Source: an uncultured Clostridia bacterium
Lineage (GTDB): Bacteria; Bacillota; Clostridia; TANB77; CAG-508
Direction: 5' to 3'
Length of the DNA: 64,000 bases
NCBI GenBank assembly: GCA_944392105.1
Contig: CALXVM010000005.1
Location: 1-64,000 of the forward strand
The notes beneath the pieces are model-generated. The model was not told the origin of the DNA, did not search any database, and saw only the letters and a program-made list of their open reading frames with translations. Shown here piece by piece: positions 15,814-25,743 of the stretch (position 1 is the first letter of the stretch; every line of letters starts with the position of its first letter). Made by a program: the position numbers and the translations under genes.

Positions 15814-18042
15814 ATGAATAGTGATGCTGTAAAATTATTTGAAAGTTTGCAAAAATTGAAAGTAACAGAAGAAAACAAAGAAGAAGTGGAAAAAATTAAA
15901 CAAGACATACGCAATAAAGATTTTAAGAAAGCTTTAGAAAGAATTGAAAAAATACAAAATAGTCCTGCAAAAAAGGAAAGCGTAGCTAAAGATACTACAA
16001 AAAATAGCGATACTAAAGAAACATCGAAAAGAGGAAGAAAAAAGAAAGTTACAGAGAAAGAAACTAAACAGGAAGTTAAAAAGGAAGAAGAAGAGCCAAA
16101 AATAGAAGCAACAAGCAGCGAAGAAGTAGAAAAGCCTAAAAAAGAAGAAACAGTTAAAACTGCAGCAGATGTATCAGATGATGATTTCTTTGTGGACGAC
16201 GATTATGATGATTACGACGAATTTGCAGACGACCCACTATTTAAAAAATTAAAAGCATATAATGACGAAGAAGATGACTATTCAGATGACGACGAAGAAG
16301 ATGTAGAAAATTCAAATGACGAAGAAGATAAAAGCAAAAAAGATAACGAAAAATCAAATGATGACGATGAAAATTCAGATGAAGAGAATGAAGAAAATAG
16401 TGATGACGAAGATAAAAACTTAGATGATGAAGAATCAGAAGAAAATTCTGATAGTTCAGATGATGCAAATAGCGAAGAAGTTGAAAACAGCGAAGAAAAA
16501 GAGGAAGAAGACGCAGGAATATTCCCTAAAGAATTAAGAAATGAAAAGCTAGAACATATTTACTTAGGGTTATTATTAACTAATCCAAAGTTAATAACAA
16601 AATATTATGTAACAAAAAAAGAATGTTATTTTGAAGACGACAAATGTACAGAAATATACAAAAGTGTTCTATTCACAGAAGGTAGTAAGTATACTCCAGA
16701 GGTTGCAAAAGATGGATTTAACTTACCTAAATACAACAACGAGATACGTGAGCTTAAAGATGACTTAATGGCAGAATATATGGATAGCAACTATAACATA
16801 GAAGAAATTTATATAGAGCTTAAAAAGCTATTTGTGTTAAGAAAGAGTTATTTAGAAAATCCAATAAAAGAAAATCAAGATAAAATAGTGGAAATTGTAA
16901 ATTACGTTTTATATAAATCTATGTCCGTAGAAGAGGTAGAAAGTGCAGTAAACCAAGTAACAGTTACAGGTAAATTCAAGCAAGCTGTTTTAAATAAAGA
17001 CTTAACTACTTTCCTAGAAATGGGAGATAATACTTTAACAAATGGACTAGCATTTCCATTTCCTATTCTTTCAAGTGTCTTTAAAGGCTTAAGAAAAGGC
17101 GAAACAATGGCATTTGCTATGCCATCTAACTCGGGTAAGAGTAGGTTTACAATTAATTTAGCAGCATATACAGCATTTGTTCATAAGAAAAAGGTTTTAA
17201 TTATTTCAAACGAGATGTCAGAAGATAAAATGAAGCTATGCCTAATTACTACAATAATTAATAATCCTGAAATTCAAAAACTTCATGGACAAGAAATAAG
17301 TAAAACAGAGGGAGAACTTTTAGAGTTTAAGTTTAGACCAGATGAACCTAAAAAAGTTAAAGTAGATGAAAATGGTTTTGTTGTAAAAGAGGAAAAAGAG
17401 AGTCAAGCAGACTTTGTTAAGAGGCTCTCAGAAATTTCGACAGAATTCAACAAAACAATAAAAGCTGTAGACTGGGCAAACAAAGAAATAGAAAATTCAA
17501 TTTATTTTATAAACATTACAGACCACACAAATGATGAGCTTAAAAAAGTTATAATGAATTTCTATTACAAAGAAAAAATAGAATATGTATTTTATGATAC
17601 ATTAAAAACAGATACTGCAAATATTGGTAAAGGCGAGGAAATAAAAAAGACTGCTACAATACTTTCAAACTTGGCACAAAACTTTAATATGTTTATTTAC
17701 TCAACTTTACAGCTAACAGAAAGTACAACATTGCCAATTAACTTGGATGTTAACGACTTAGCGGTAAGCAGAACAGTAAAAGAAGTTTTAGATACGCTTT
17801 GCTTAATAAAGCAAATTAACAAAGAAACTTATGATGATTATGAGTATTCTTTAAAAGAAGTAGATACAAAATACTTTGATTTAAAGAAATACACAGACCC
17901 AGATGTTAGATATTATGCCTGTGTTGTAGACAAAAACAGAGCAGGTGCTAAGCCAAAGGTTTTGTTTAGACTAAACTTAGCATATAACAGATGGGAAGAG
18001 TTAGGATACTTAAGAATGAAACAACAAGTAGATAAAAATTAG
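15814..18042 (+). CDS. DnaB-like RecA-fold ATPase with acidic insertion
   Basis: A 742-residue protein. Residues 1-55 form a helical domain, 60-115 are Lys/Glu-rich, and about 120-234 are an extremely acidic low-complexity stretch of Asp, Glu, Ser and Asn. Residues 235-345 resemble the DnaB N-terminal helical domain (LEHIYLGLLLTNPKLI). From about 410 comes a RecA/DnaB core with Walker A AMPSNSGKS (435-443, lacking the first Gly of the usual pattern), the DnaB-type strand VLIISNEMSEDKM and Walker B IEYVFYDTL. It is a helicase-like paralogue rather than the normal replicative DnaB, which is about 440 residues. It precedes recJ, suggesting a DNA-maintenance role (inference). Confidence 0.75.
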   Translation: MNSDAVKLFESLQKLKVTEENKEEVEKIKQDIRNKDFKKALERIEKIQNSPAKKESVAKDTTKNSDTKETSKRGRKKKVTEKETKQEVKKEEEEPKIEATSSEEVEKPKKEETVKTAADVSDDDFFVDDDYDDYDEFADDPLFKKLKAYNDEEDDYSDDDEEDVENSNDEEDKSKKDNEKSNDDDENSDEENEENSDDEDKNLDDEESEENSDSSDDANSEEVENSEEKEEEDAGIFPKELRNEKLEHIYLGLLLTNPKLITKYYVTKKECYFEDDKCTEIYKSVLFTEGSKYTPEVAKDGFNLPKYNNEIRELKDDLMAEYMDSNYNIEEIYIELKKLFVLRKSYLENPIKENQDKIVEIVNYVLYKSMSVEEVESAVNQVTVTGKFKQAVLNKDLTTFLEMGDNTLTNGLAFPFPILSSVFKGLRKGETMAFAMPSNSGKSRFTINLAAYTAFVHKKKVLIISNEMSEDKMKLCLITTIINNPEIQKLHGQEISKTEGELLEFKFRPDEPKKVKVDENGFVVKEEKESQADFVKRLSEISTEFNKTIKAVDWANKEIENSIYFINITDHTNDELKKVIMNFYYKEKIEYVFYDTLKTDTANIGKGEEIKKTATILSNLAQNFNMFIYSTLQLTESTTLPINLDVNDLAVSRTVKEVLDTLCLIKQINKETYDDYEYSLKEVDTKYFDLKKYTDPDVRYYACVVDKNRAGAKPKVLFRLNLAYNRWEELGYLRMKQQVDKN

Positions 18043-18116
18043 TAAAATGTTTTAATAGTAAAAGAAAAAGTAAACCAAATAGTAGCAAGTTAAATAGCGG
18101 AATAATAGGAGCGTAT

Positions 18117-19799
18117 ATGGTAAAAAAATGGGAAGTAAGTAAAGTTAATAATGAAGAAGTAGAAAATTTTGCTAAAAAGTACAAAGTAAGTAATTTATTA
18201 GCTAGTATTTTAGTGCAAAAAGGCATAACAACAGAGGAACAGGTTAAAAAATTTCTACATCCAACAAGAATGGATTTTTATAATCCATTTTTGTTGCCTG
18301 ATATGGATAAAGCTGTAGCAAGAATAAATAAAGCTATAGAAAACAAAGAAAACATTACAATTTATGGGGATTATGATGTAGACGGAATTACTAGCATAAC
18401 ACTACTTAAGCACTTTTTTGCAGATGCAAATATAAATGTTAGAACATACATTCCAAATAGGCTGGAAGAAGGTTATGGCTTAAATAAAGATGCTATAAGG
18501 GAAATTTCTTATTCAGATACAACACTTATTATTACAGTTGACTGTGGAATTACTGGACTTGAAGAAATAGAATACGCTAAAAAAATTGGAATAGATGTTA
18601 TTGTAACAGACCATCATGAGCCAGGAGAAGAAATTCCAGTTTGCATAGCAGTTGTAGATGCAAAAAGAAAAGATAGCAAATATCCATTTAACCAATTAGC
18701 AGGTTGTGGAATTGCATTTAAGCTAATACAAGCATTAGCAATGGATTGGAAGTTACCAGAAAAAGAATATCTAAAGTATTTAGATATTGCTGCAATTGGT
18801 ACTATTTCAGATATTGTTCCATTAGTGGACGAGAATAGAGTAATTGCAAAACTTGGGCTTATGTTGGTAGAAAAAACTAAAAATATAGGACTAAAAACTT
18901 TAATAGATTTATGTGGTTTTAAAAAAATAGATTCTACAATGGTTTCGTTTGGATTATCTCCAAGAATAAATGCTTGTGGTAGACTAGGACATGCAGATGA
19001 AGCATTAGACCTGTTTTTAGAAACAGATAAAAATGTTACAACTAATCTAGCCAAGAAAATGAACGAATATAACACTGCAAGACAACAAGTAGAAAGAAAG
19101 ATATACGAAGAAGCAGTAGAAGAAATTATTAAAGAAAAAGATAAACCTGTTATAGTTATTGGTAAAGACGGATGGCATCATGGAGTTGCAGGAATTGTTT
19201 CTTCTAAAATTACAGACGAATATTTTAAACCAAGTATATTAATATGTTTTGAAGGAGACGAAGGAAAAGGCTCTGGAAGAAGTATTCCTGGCTTTGACTT
19301 ACATGAGGCTTTAATGGAATGTTCTGATTATTTAGAAAAATTTGGTGGACATTCAATGGCAGTTGGAATTACAATAAAGAAAGATAAATTCGAAGACTTT
19401 AAAAAGGCATTTACAAAATATGCTGAGTCTAAAAATATATCAGAAATTGTTCCAGTAATAAACATAGAAAGAAAAGTTGACTTAAAAGATGTTAGCTTAG
19501 AAAATGTAAAAGAGCTACAACAGTTAGAGCCTTTTGGAGAGCAAAACAAAATGCCACTATTTTTAATAGAAAATTTAAAAATAGTTTCAATAAGGTCATT
19601 ATCAGAAGGAAAGCATTTAAAAATTCTATTAAAACAAGATAACTTTTTTATAGATGCAATAGGCTTTAACATGGGGGACTTGACAGAGCAGTATAAAATA
19701 GAAGATAGAGTAGATATTGTAGGTACAATAGATGTTAATGTATTTAACGGCAACGAAAATGTACAAATTACAATAAAAGATATAAGAAAAGCTATATAA
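18117..19799 (+). CDS. recJ: Single-stranded-DNA-specific exonuclease RecJ
   Basis: A 560-residue DHH-family 5'-3' exonuclease of recombination and mismatch repair. The DHH motifs are clear: ITIYGDYDVDGITS (motif I), TVDCGITG (II), VTDHHEPGE (III), and the DHHA1 signature GGHSMAVGITI. The C-terminal OB-fold domain is present (VPVINIERKVDLKDV onward). Length is close to the shortest Firmicute RecJ, without the long C-terminal extension seen in Bacillus. AGGAG precedes the ATG. It follows the DnaB-like gene by 74 bases. Confidence 0.95.
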   Translation: MVKKWEVSKVNNEEVENFAKKYKVSNLLASILVQKGITTEEQVKKFLHPTRMDFYNPFLLPDMDKAVARINKAIENKENITIYGDYDVDGITSITLLKHFFADANINVRTYIPNRLEEGYGLNKDAIREISYSDTTLIITVDCGITGLEEIEYAKKIGIDVIVTDHHEPGEEIPVCIAVVDAKRKDSKYPFNQLAGCGIAFKLIQALAMDWKLPEKEYLKYLDIAAIGTISDIVPLVDENRVIAKLGLMLVEKTKNIGLKTLIDLCGFKKIDSTMVSFGLSPRINACGRLGHADEALDLFLETDKNVTTNLAKKMNEYNTARQQVERKIYEEAVEEIIKEKDKPVIVIGKDGWHHGVAGIVSSKITDEYFKPSILICFEGDEGKGSGRSIPGFDLHEALMECSDYLEKFGGHSMAVGITIKKDKFEDFKKAFTKYAESKNISEIVPVINIERKVDLKDVSLENVKELQQLEPFGEQNKMPLFLIENLKIVSIRSLSEGKHLKILLKQDNFFIDAIGFNMGDLTEQYKIEDRVDIVGTIDVNVFNGNENVQITIKDIRKAI

Positions 19800-19896
19800 G
19801 TTAAAATCATATAATTTGTAGTCAATATAATGGTTACAAAAATATAGCATGATAATTTAAAAATAAATAATATAAAATTTAATATTAGAATAGAGT

Positions 19897-19934
19897 TTGA
19901 CAATAATTAATCTATATAATATATATAGATTAAT
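19897..19934 (+). promoter_or_regulatory. Promoter/operator of the rel gene
   Basis: TTGACA (19897-19902) is followed by a 13-bp perfect inverted repeat (ATTAATCTATATA 19906-19918 / TATATAGATTAAT 19922-19934) that covers the expected -10 region. The overlap suggests a repressor site. Confidence 0.5.
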
Positions 19935-19954
19935 AGACTTAAGGAAGTGATTTT

Positions 19955-22153
19955 ATGTCAGAAGTAAAAGAATATACATTAGATGATGTAATAAAAGAGA
20001 TGAAAAAGCATAATAGAAAAATAGACACTAAGCTTATTAGCAAAGCATATGACTTTGCTAAGTCTCAACATGAGGGACAGCTTAGAAAATCTGGAGAGCC
20101 TTATATAATACATCCTGTTCAAGTTGCATACATTCTGGCAACTCTTGGATTGGATGACAGTACAATTTGTGCTGCTCTTTTACATGATGTTGTAGAAGAT
20201 ACAAATGTTACTAAAAAAGATATTATAGAAAAGTTTGGCGAAGAAATTGCCAATATGGTTGATGGAGTTACTAAGTTAAATAAATTGGAATATGCAACAA
20301 TAGAAGAACAGCAAGTGGAAAATTACAGAAAAATGTTCTTAGCTATGGGTAAAGACATAAGGGTGATTTTAATAAAGCTTTCAGATAGACTTCATAATAT
20401 GAGGACATTAAAATATCTTTCTAGAGATAGACAAATAGCAAATGCAAGAGAAACTATGGTTTTATATGCTCCTCTTGCAAACCGTCTAGGTATGTATTCT
20501 TTAAAATGGGAGCTTGAAGACTTATCTTTTAAATATTTATATCCAGAAGAATACAGAGAATTAGTAGAAGGAATAAATAAGAAAAGAGAAGAAAGATTAA
20601 AATTCATTGACCAAATAATGGAGCAAATAAAGGCAGCCCTAAAAAAACAAAAAATTGAAGGTGAAGTAACAGGAAGGGCAAAACATTTATACAGTATTTA
20701 TAACAAAATGAAAAGAGATAATATTACGCTTGACCAAGTATATGATTTATTTGCCTTAAGAATTATTGTAAATTCTGTTAAAGACTGTTATGCAGCTCTA
20801 GGAGTTGTACATGAACTATACAACCCGATGCCGGGAAGATTTAAAGATTATATTTCTGTGCCAAAGCCTAATATGTACCAGTCTTTACATACTACATTAA
20901 TTGGACCAAAAGGAACTCCTTTTGAGGTACAAATTCGTACATGGGACATGCATAGAGTAGCAGAGTTTGGTATTGCTGCGCATTGGGCATACAAGGAAGC
21001 TAGCTTTAGGACACATAAAAAAGCAAATGTTGTGGTAACAGACGATAAATTATCTTGGCTAAGAGAAACTTTGGAGTGGCAAAAGGATTTACAAGACCCA
21101 GACGAGTTTATGAAAACTTTAAAAACAGAGCTTTTTGAAGATGAAGTTTATGTATTTACTCCGAAGGGACAGATAAAAGCTTTACCTAAAGGAAGTACAC
21201 CTATAGATTTTGCTTATACTATACATGAGGCTATAGGAAATAAAATGGTTGGCTGTAAAGTAAATAGCAAAATGATGCCAATTATAACTAAACTAAAAAG
21301 CGGTGACATTGTAGAAATTTTAACATCAGATCAATCAAAAGGACCAAGTAGAGACTGGCTTAAATTTGTTGCAAGTTCAACTGCTAAAAACAAAATACTT
21401 TCATGGTTTAAGAAAAACCAAAGAGAGGAAAACATTGAAAAGGGTAAAGATGCTGTAGACAAAGAACTTAAAAAATTAGGACTAAGCCATACAGAAATAT
21501 TTAAGCCAGAGTTTGTACAAGCTGCATTAAATAGGTATAAATTTAACAGTACAGATGATATGTATGCAAGCATTGGGTTTGGAGGAATAACAGCTGGCAA
21601 AGTTGTTGCAAGAATATTAGAAGAGTACAAAAAAGAGCATAACGAGGCAAATATAGAAAAGAAAATAGAAGAGCTAACAAACCAAAAGCCTCGTGAGGAT
21701 AAAAAACATAATGCAGGTGTTATTGTTAAAGGTATAGACAACTGTTTAGTAAAGCTATCAAAGTGTTGCAATCCTGTGCCAGGAGATGATATAGTAGGAT
21801 ATATTACAAAAGGTAGAGGTGTGTCTATACATAGAAAAGACTGTACAAATATAAAATCACTTATTTCAGAAGAAAACAGAATGATAGATGTTGAATGGAG
21901 CAAGAGCGAAGAAAAAGCATATGATGTTACAATAGAAATTTATGCAAACGATAGAACAGGACTCCTTGCAGACATTATTACAGCTATAAATGGAATAAAA
22001 ACAAAATTAATTGCAATTAATGCAAGAACTACAAAAGAAAAAATAGTTATTGCAGAAGTTACAGTTGAGGTTGAAAATGTAGAAGAATTAAATAAAGTAT
22101 TAAAAACTTTAAGAAAAGTAGATAGCGTATATGAGGTTAAGAGAAAAAAATAA
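19955..22153 (+). CDS. rel: Bifunctional (p)ppGpp synthetase/hydrolase
   Basis: A 732-residue stringent-response enzyme with the full RelA/SpoT order: HD hydrolase domain (LLHDVVEDT, His77/Asp78), synthetase domain (SIYNKMKRDNITLDQVYDL, then MPGRFKDYISVPKPNMYQSL), TGS domain (VYVFTPKGQIKALPKGSTPI), a cysteine-containing helical/zinc region (CLVKLSKCCNPVPGDDIVGY) and a C-terminal ACT domain (VTIEIYANDRTGLLADI). Both catalytic halves look intact, so it should make and degrade (p)ppGpp. A palindromic promoter lies upstream, and an MBL hydrolase and hisS follow closely. Confidence 0.96.
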   Translation: MSEVKEYTLDDVIKEMKKHNRKIDTKLISKAYDFAKSQHEGQLRKSGEPYIIHPVQVAYILATLGLDDSTICAALLHDVVEDTNVTKKDIIEKFGEEIANMVDGVTKLNKLEYATIEEQQVENYRKMFLAMGKDIRVILIKLSDRLHNMRTLKYLSRDRQIANARETMVLYAPLANRLGMYSLKWELEDLSFKYLYPEEYRELVEGINKKREERLKFIDQIMEQIKAALKKQKIEGEVTGRAKHLYSIYNKMKRDNITLDQVYDLFALRIIVNSVKDCYAALGVVHELYNPMPGRFKDYISVPKPNMYQSLHTTLIGPKGTPFEVQIRTWDMHRVAEFGIAAHWAYKEASFRTHKKANVVVTDDKLSWLRETLEWQKDLQDPDEFMKTLKTELFEDEVYVFTPKGQIKALPKGSTPIDFAYTIHEAIGNKMVGCKVNSKMMPIITKLKSGDIVEILTSDQSKGPSRDWLKFVASSTAKNKILSWFKKNQREENIEKGKDAVDKELKKLGLSHTEIFKPEFVQAALNRYKFNSTDDMYASIGFGGITAGKVVARILEEYKKEHNEANIEKKIEELTNQKPREDKKHNAGVIVKGIDNCLVKLSKCCNPVPGDDIVGYITKGRGVSIHRKDCTNIKSLISEENRMIDVEWSKSEEKAYDVTIEIYANDRTGLLADIITAINGIKTKLIAINARTTKEKIVIAEVTVEVENVEELNKVLKTLRKVDSVYEVKRKK

Positions 22154-22170
22154 CGAAGGAAGTTGTTAAA

Positions 22171-22818
22171 ATGATATTAAAAATACTAAGAGTAGATGGT
22201 GGAATACCAGAAAAAACAAATTGCTATATAATTCAAGATGAAAATACAAAAGAAACAATGGTTATAGACCCAGGCGGAAGCCCAGAGCAAATAATAGAAA
22301 TGTTAGATATTTTAGATGCAAAAGTAAAATATTTATATTTAACACATTGTCATGGAGACCATATAAGAGGACTAAAACAAGTAAAAGATGCAAAAGGTGG
22401 AAAAATATTAATACATAGATATGATGTAGAAGGATTATATAATCAAAGTATTAGCCTAACAGACTATATAGGAATAAACCATATTGAAATAGATGCAGAT
22501 TCAAGAGTAGATGATGGTGACTTACTACATGTTGGGGATATAGAGCTTAAAGTAATACACACACCAGGGCATACAAAAGGCGGAAGCTCACTATATTGTG
22601 AAAAAGAAAAATGTATTTTTACAGGAGATACAATATTTAGAGGAACTTGGGGAAGAACAGACTTACCTACAAGCAGTTTAGAAGATATAATGAATTCTAT
22701 TACTAAAAAAATATTGGTATTGCCAGATGATACAATAATATATCCAGGACATGGAAAATCTACAATGATATATGAAGAAAAGCCTATATATTTTGACTTA
22801 AAGCCAAGAATAGATTAA
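22171..22818 (+). CDS. MBL-fold metallo-hydrolase, glyoxalase II-like
   Basis: A 215-residue metallo-beta-lactamase-fold hydrolase. Metal ligands are visible in THCHGDHIRG (HxHxDH), HTPGHTKGGSSLY and FTGDTIFRGTWGRTDL, with the final YPGHG His. This is the short YcbL/glyoxalase II-like type common in Firmicutes next to rel and hisS. It starts 17 bases after rel and ends 14 bases before hisS, so the three form an operon. The natural thioester substrate is not deducible. Confidence 0.92.
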   Translation: MILKILRVDGGIPEKTNCYIIQDENTKETMVIDPGGSPEQIIEMLDILDAKVKYLYLTHCHGDHIRGLKQVKDAKGGKILIHRYDVEGLYNQSISLTDYIGINHIEIDADSRVDDGDLLHVGDIELKVIHTPGHTKGGSSLYCEKEKCIFTGDTIFRGTWGRTDLPTSSLEDIMNSITKKILVLPDDTIIYPGHGKSTMIYEEKPIYFDLKPRID

Positions 22819-22832
22819 AGGAGATGAAAAAT

Positions 22833-24158
22833 ATGATAGAGCCAAGAACGTTGCCAGGTTTTATGGAGTTGCTTCCAAATGAGCAAATTCTATTTGAGCA
22901 AATGAAACAAAAAATAGAAAAAACATATCAAAAATTTGGTTTCTTACCATTAGATACACCTATATTAGAATTATCAGAAATATTACTTGCAAAAGCAGGA
23001 GGAGAAACGGAAAAACAAATTTATTCATTTAAAAAAGGAGATACAGACATTGCAATGAGATTTGACTTAACAGTACCTCTTGCAAAATATGTTGCTAAAA
23101 ATTATGGAAATTTGAGTTTTCCTTTTAGAAGATATCAAATTGGCAAAGTATATAGAGGAGAAAAAGCACAAAAAGGAAGATTCCGCGAGTTTTATCAATG
23201 CGATATAGACATAATTGGAGACGGAGAGCTAAGCACAATAAATGATGCAGAAATTCCAAGCGTTATATATAATTTAATAAAAGAACTTGGATTTGACGAC
23301 TTTACAATTAGAATTAATAATAGAAAAATATTAAATGGATTATTTGAATATATAAATCAAAAAGACAATTCGATAGAAATATTAAGAATAATTGATAAAA
23401 TTGAGAAGATTGGAAAAGATGCAGTAATAGAAGAGTTGGAAAAAATAGGTGTAAGTAAAGAGGCAACAGAAAAAATAATAAGTTTTATAGAAATAGAAGG
23501 CACAACAGACGAAAAACTACAAAAATTGCAAGACTTAAACATAAAAAATGAAATTTTTGAAACAGGATTGAAAGAACTAACAGAAGTTGTACACTATATT
23601 AGAATGTTTGGAGTTCCAGATACAAACTTTAAGGTGGACTTAACAATAGCAAGAGGACTAGACTACTACACAGGAACTGTATATGAGACATTTTTAAATA
23701 ATTACAGAGAACTTGGAAGTATATGCTCTGGAGGAAGATACGAAAACTTAGCAGAATATTACACAGATAAAAAGCTTCCAGGCGTTGGAATTTCAATAGG
23801 ATTAACAAGACTATTTTATAAATTAAATGAATTAGGACTTATAAAAGCAGAAAAAACTTCTATGTCAGATGTTTTAGTAATTCCAATGGTAGAAGATTTG
23901 TCAAAGCCAATAATGCTAGCAAATTCTTTAAGAGAAAAAGATATAAACACAGAAATATACTTAAATGACAAAAAATTAAAAGTAAAATTAAAATATGCAG
24001 ATAAATTACAAATACCATATGTAATAATTATTGGAGAAGACGAGATAAACTCTGGAGTAGTCAGTGTTAAAAATATGGCTACTGGAGAAGAGAAAAAAGC
24101 AAATATAGGAATAGATGGCGACAAAATAAATGTAGATGAGGTTTTAAAGTGCTTTTAG
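22833..24158 (+). CDS. hisS: Histidyl-tRNA synthetase
   Basis: A class II aminoacyl-tRNA synthetase of 441 residues charging tRNA-His. Motif 2 is seen in RYQIGKVYRGEKAQKGRFRE, the histidine-specific loops in RGLDYYTGTVYE, and motif 3 in LPGVGISIGLTRLFY. The C-terminal anticodon-binding domain begins near DVLVIPMVEDL. ATG at 22833 is preferred; the in-frame ATG at 22824 directly abuts the AAGGAG site. The gene ends in front of a large inverted-repeat structure that may terminate it. Confidence 0.96.
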   Translation: MIEPRTLPGFMELLPNEQILFEQMKQKIEKTYQKFGFLPLDTPILELSEILLAKAGGETEKQIYSFKKGDTDIAMRFDLTVPLAKYVAKNYGNLSFPFRRYQIGKVYRGEKAQKGRFREFYQCDIDIIGDGELSTINDAEIPSVIYNLIKELGFDDFTIRINNRKILNGLFEYINQKDNSIEILRIIDKIEKIGKDAVIEELEKIGVSKEATEKIISFIEIEGTTDEKLQKLQDLNIKNEIFETGLKELTEVVHYIRMFGVPDTNFKVDLTIARGLDYYTGTVYETFLNNYRELGSICSGGRYENLAEYYTDKKLPGVGISIGLTRLFYKLNELGLIKAEKTSMSDVLVIPMVEDLSKPIMLANSLREKDINTEIYLNDKKLKVKLKYADKLQIPYVIIIGEDEINSGVVSVKNMATGEEKKANIGIDGDKINVDEVLKCF

Positions 24159-24212
24159 GCATATCTTTTAAATATAAACGTAAGTGAAAGTTTATAATTT
24201 ATAGATAATAAC

Positions 24213-24313
24213 AAAAAAGTAATATTTTTACGTTAAACTGCGGACGCACGGCTACTTTAAATTTGTATTCACAAATTTAAAGACCTTGTTTAACTACAAA
24301 ATATTACTTTTTT
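24213..24313. repeat. Large multi-stem inverted repeat after hisS
   Basis: Three concentric or nested perfect stems: 16 bp (AAAAAAGTAATATTTT 24213-24228 / 24298-24313), 7 bp (GTTAAAC 24232-24238 / GTTTAAC 24288-24294) and an inner 12-bp hairpin CTTTAAATTTGT / ACAAATTTAAAG (24255-24282), beside a small TGCG-GA-CGCA hairpin (24239-24248). The outer 3' arm ends in T6, so it could terminate hisS, but the elaborate shape also fits a small mobile repeat or a structured RNA. Confidence 0.7.
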
Positions 24314-24405
24314 GCTTAAAAAATATATAATAAATCAGTAATAAATTAAAAATTGCTAGCATATATTAGTATATAAGAACTTGGACAAAGGAGAAATATA
24401 TTAAT

Positions 24406-25743
24406 ATGATTAATATGGCAGTAATTAGTTTAAAAGATATTATAAAATATCTAGTAAAAATAACTATAATAATAGCTATTGTAGTTGGACTTACTAGATA
24501 TTTTTTAAGTATAAAGAATAATGTTGAAAATCCTAATAATTCAGGAGAGGTTAGTAAGGCTACATCGGAAAGCAGTGGAAAAGAGAGCGGTAGTGAAGTT
24601 ACAGCAGAGAAAAGTAATGGTGAAGCCACAACAGGAGAAGATAACAATGGCAGTAATAAAACAGAAGAAGCAAATGAAAGTAATAAAAATAATTTAAATA
24701 GTTGGCAGAATTTTTTGTCGTGTCTAGATATAAGTATACCTGCAATGGCACAGGTGAATAGTAAAGAAAATAATAGTGCTCCTAAAGAAAATAAAACAAT
24801 AGAGGACATTTTGAGTGTAAATTTAGGGGTAATAGATAATTTAAAATCGAGTAGCGACAGCAAACAAATGGCAGAGAAAAATGTTAATAATGAAAATGGC
24901 ACAGACAATGAGGGTAATAATGAAGGTGATGAAAATAAAGATAATGACAGCAATTCCCTAGAAAATATAGAACATGCAGAAACAGGATTAAAAACAGAAG
25001 TCTTAGATTCTAATGTAAGTCCAAGATATTCTCAGGAATATTATGGGGTAAAAATAAGAAACGAAACAGATTATAAATTAACAAATGAGGTTTTAGACCC
25101 AACAAGCTTAGAAATAAACACAAACAATATTATAATATATCAAACACATTCATGTGAAAGTTATACAGCAAGTGAAAAATATCAATATAAACAAACTGGA
25201 AATTTTAGAACAACAGATAAGAACTTTTCGGTTATACGTGTTGGAAGAGAGTTAACAAATCAACTTAAATCATATGGCTATAATGTAATACATGACGAAA
25301 ACTATCATGACTATCCTTCATATACAGGCTCTTATACTAGTTCTTTAAATACAGTAACTAAACTTCTGGAAGAGAACAAAGATACAGATATAGTTATAGA
25401 TGTACATAGAGATGCTGTAGGAGATAATACTTATGCACCAACTGTAAAAATAGGTGACGAATATGCGGCACAAATAATGTTTGTTGTGGGCGGAAACGGC
25501 AGTAGCATACCACACCCAGAATGGCAACAAAATTTAAAATTTGCTATAAAAGTACAACAAAAAGCAAACGAATTATACCCAGGCTTATTTAGACCAATAA
25601 TATTACGTGAATCAGGATATAACCAACAAGTCTCAAAAGCAGCAAGTCTAATAGAAGTAGGCGCTACAGGAAATACTTTAGACCAATGTTTAGTCAGTAT
25701 GAAATACTTAGCGAAAGTATTAGATGAGGTACTTGGAAATTAG
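24406..25743 (+). CDS. spoIIP: Stage II sporulation protein P (SpoIIP) amidase/endopeptidase
   Basis: A 445-residue protein. It has an N-terminal membrane anchor (residues about 12-33), a long Glu/Asn/Ser linker to about residue 205, then the SpoIIP cell-wall hydrolase domain. Zinc-ligand regions are visible in IIIYQTHSCESYTAS, DIVIDVHRDAVGD and the final SLIEVGATGNT. SpoIIP acts with SpoIID and SpoIIM to thin septal peptidoglycan during forespore engulfment. AAAGGAG lies about 12 bases before the ATG. The last codons LGN and the stop fall inside a repeat arm (see 25733-25797). Confidence 0.9.
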   Translation: MINMAVISLKDIIKYLVKITIIIAIVVGLTRYFLSIKNNVENPNNSGEVSKATSESSGKESGSEVTAEKSNGEATTGEDNNGSNKTEEANESNKNNLNSWQNFLSCLDISIPAMAQVNSKENNSAPKENKTIEDILSVNLGVIDNLKSSSDSKQMAEKNVNNENGTDNEGNNEGDENKDNDSNSLENIEHAETGLKTEVLDSNVSPRYSQEYYGVKIRNETDYKLTNEVLDPTSLEINTNNIIIYQTHSCESYTASEKYQYKQTGNFRTTDKNFSVIRVGRELTNQLKSYGYNVIHDENYHDYPSYTGSYTSSLNTVTKLLEENKDTDIVIDVHRDAVGDNTYAPTVKIGDEYAAQIMFVVGGNGSSIPHPEWQQNLKFAIKVQQKANELYPGLFRPIILRESGYNQQVSKAASLIEVGATGNTLDQCLVSMKYLAKVLDEVLGN

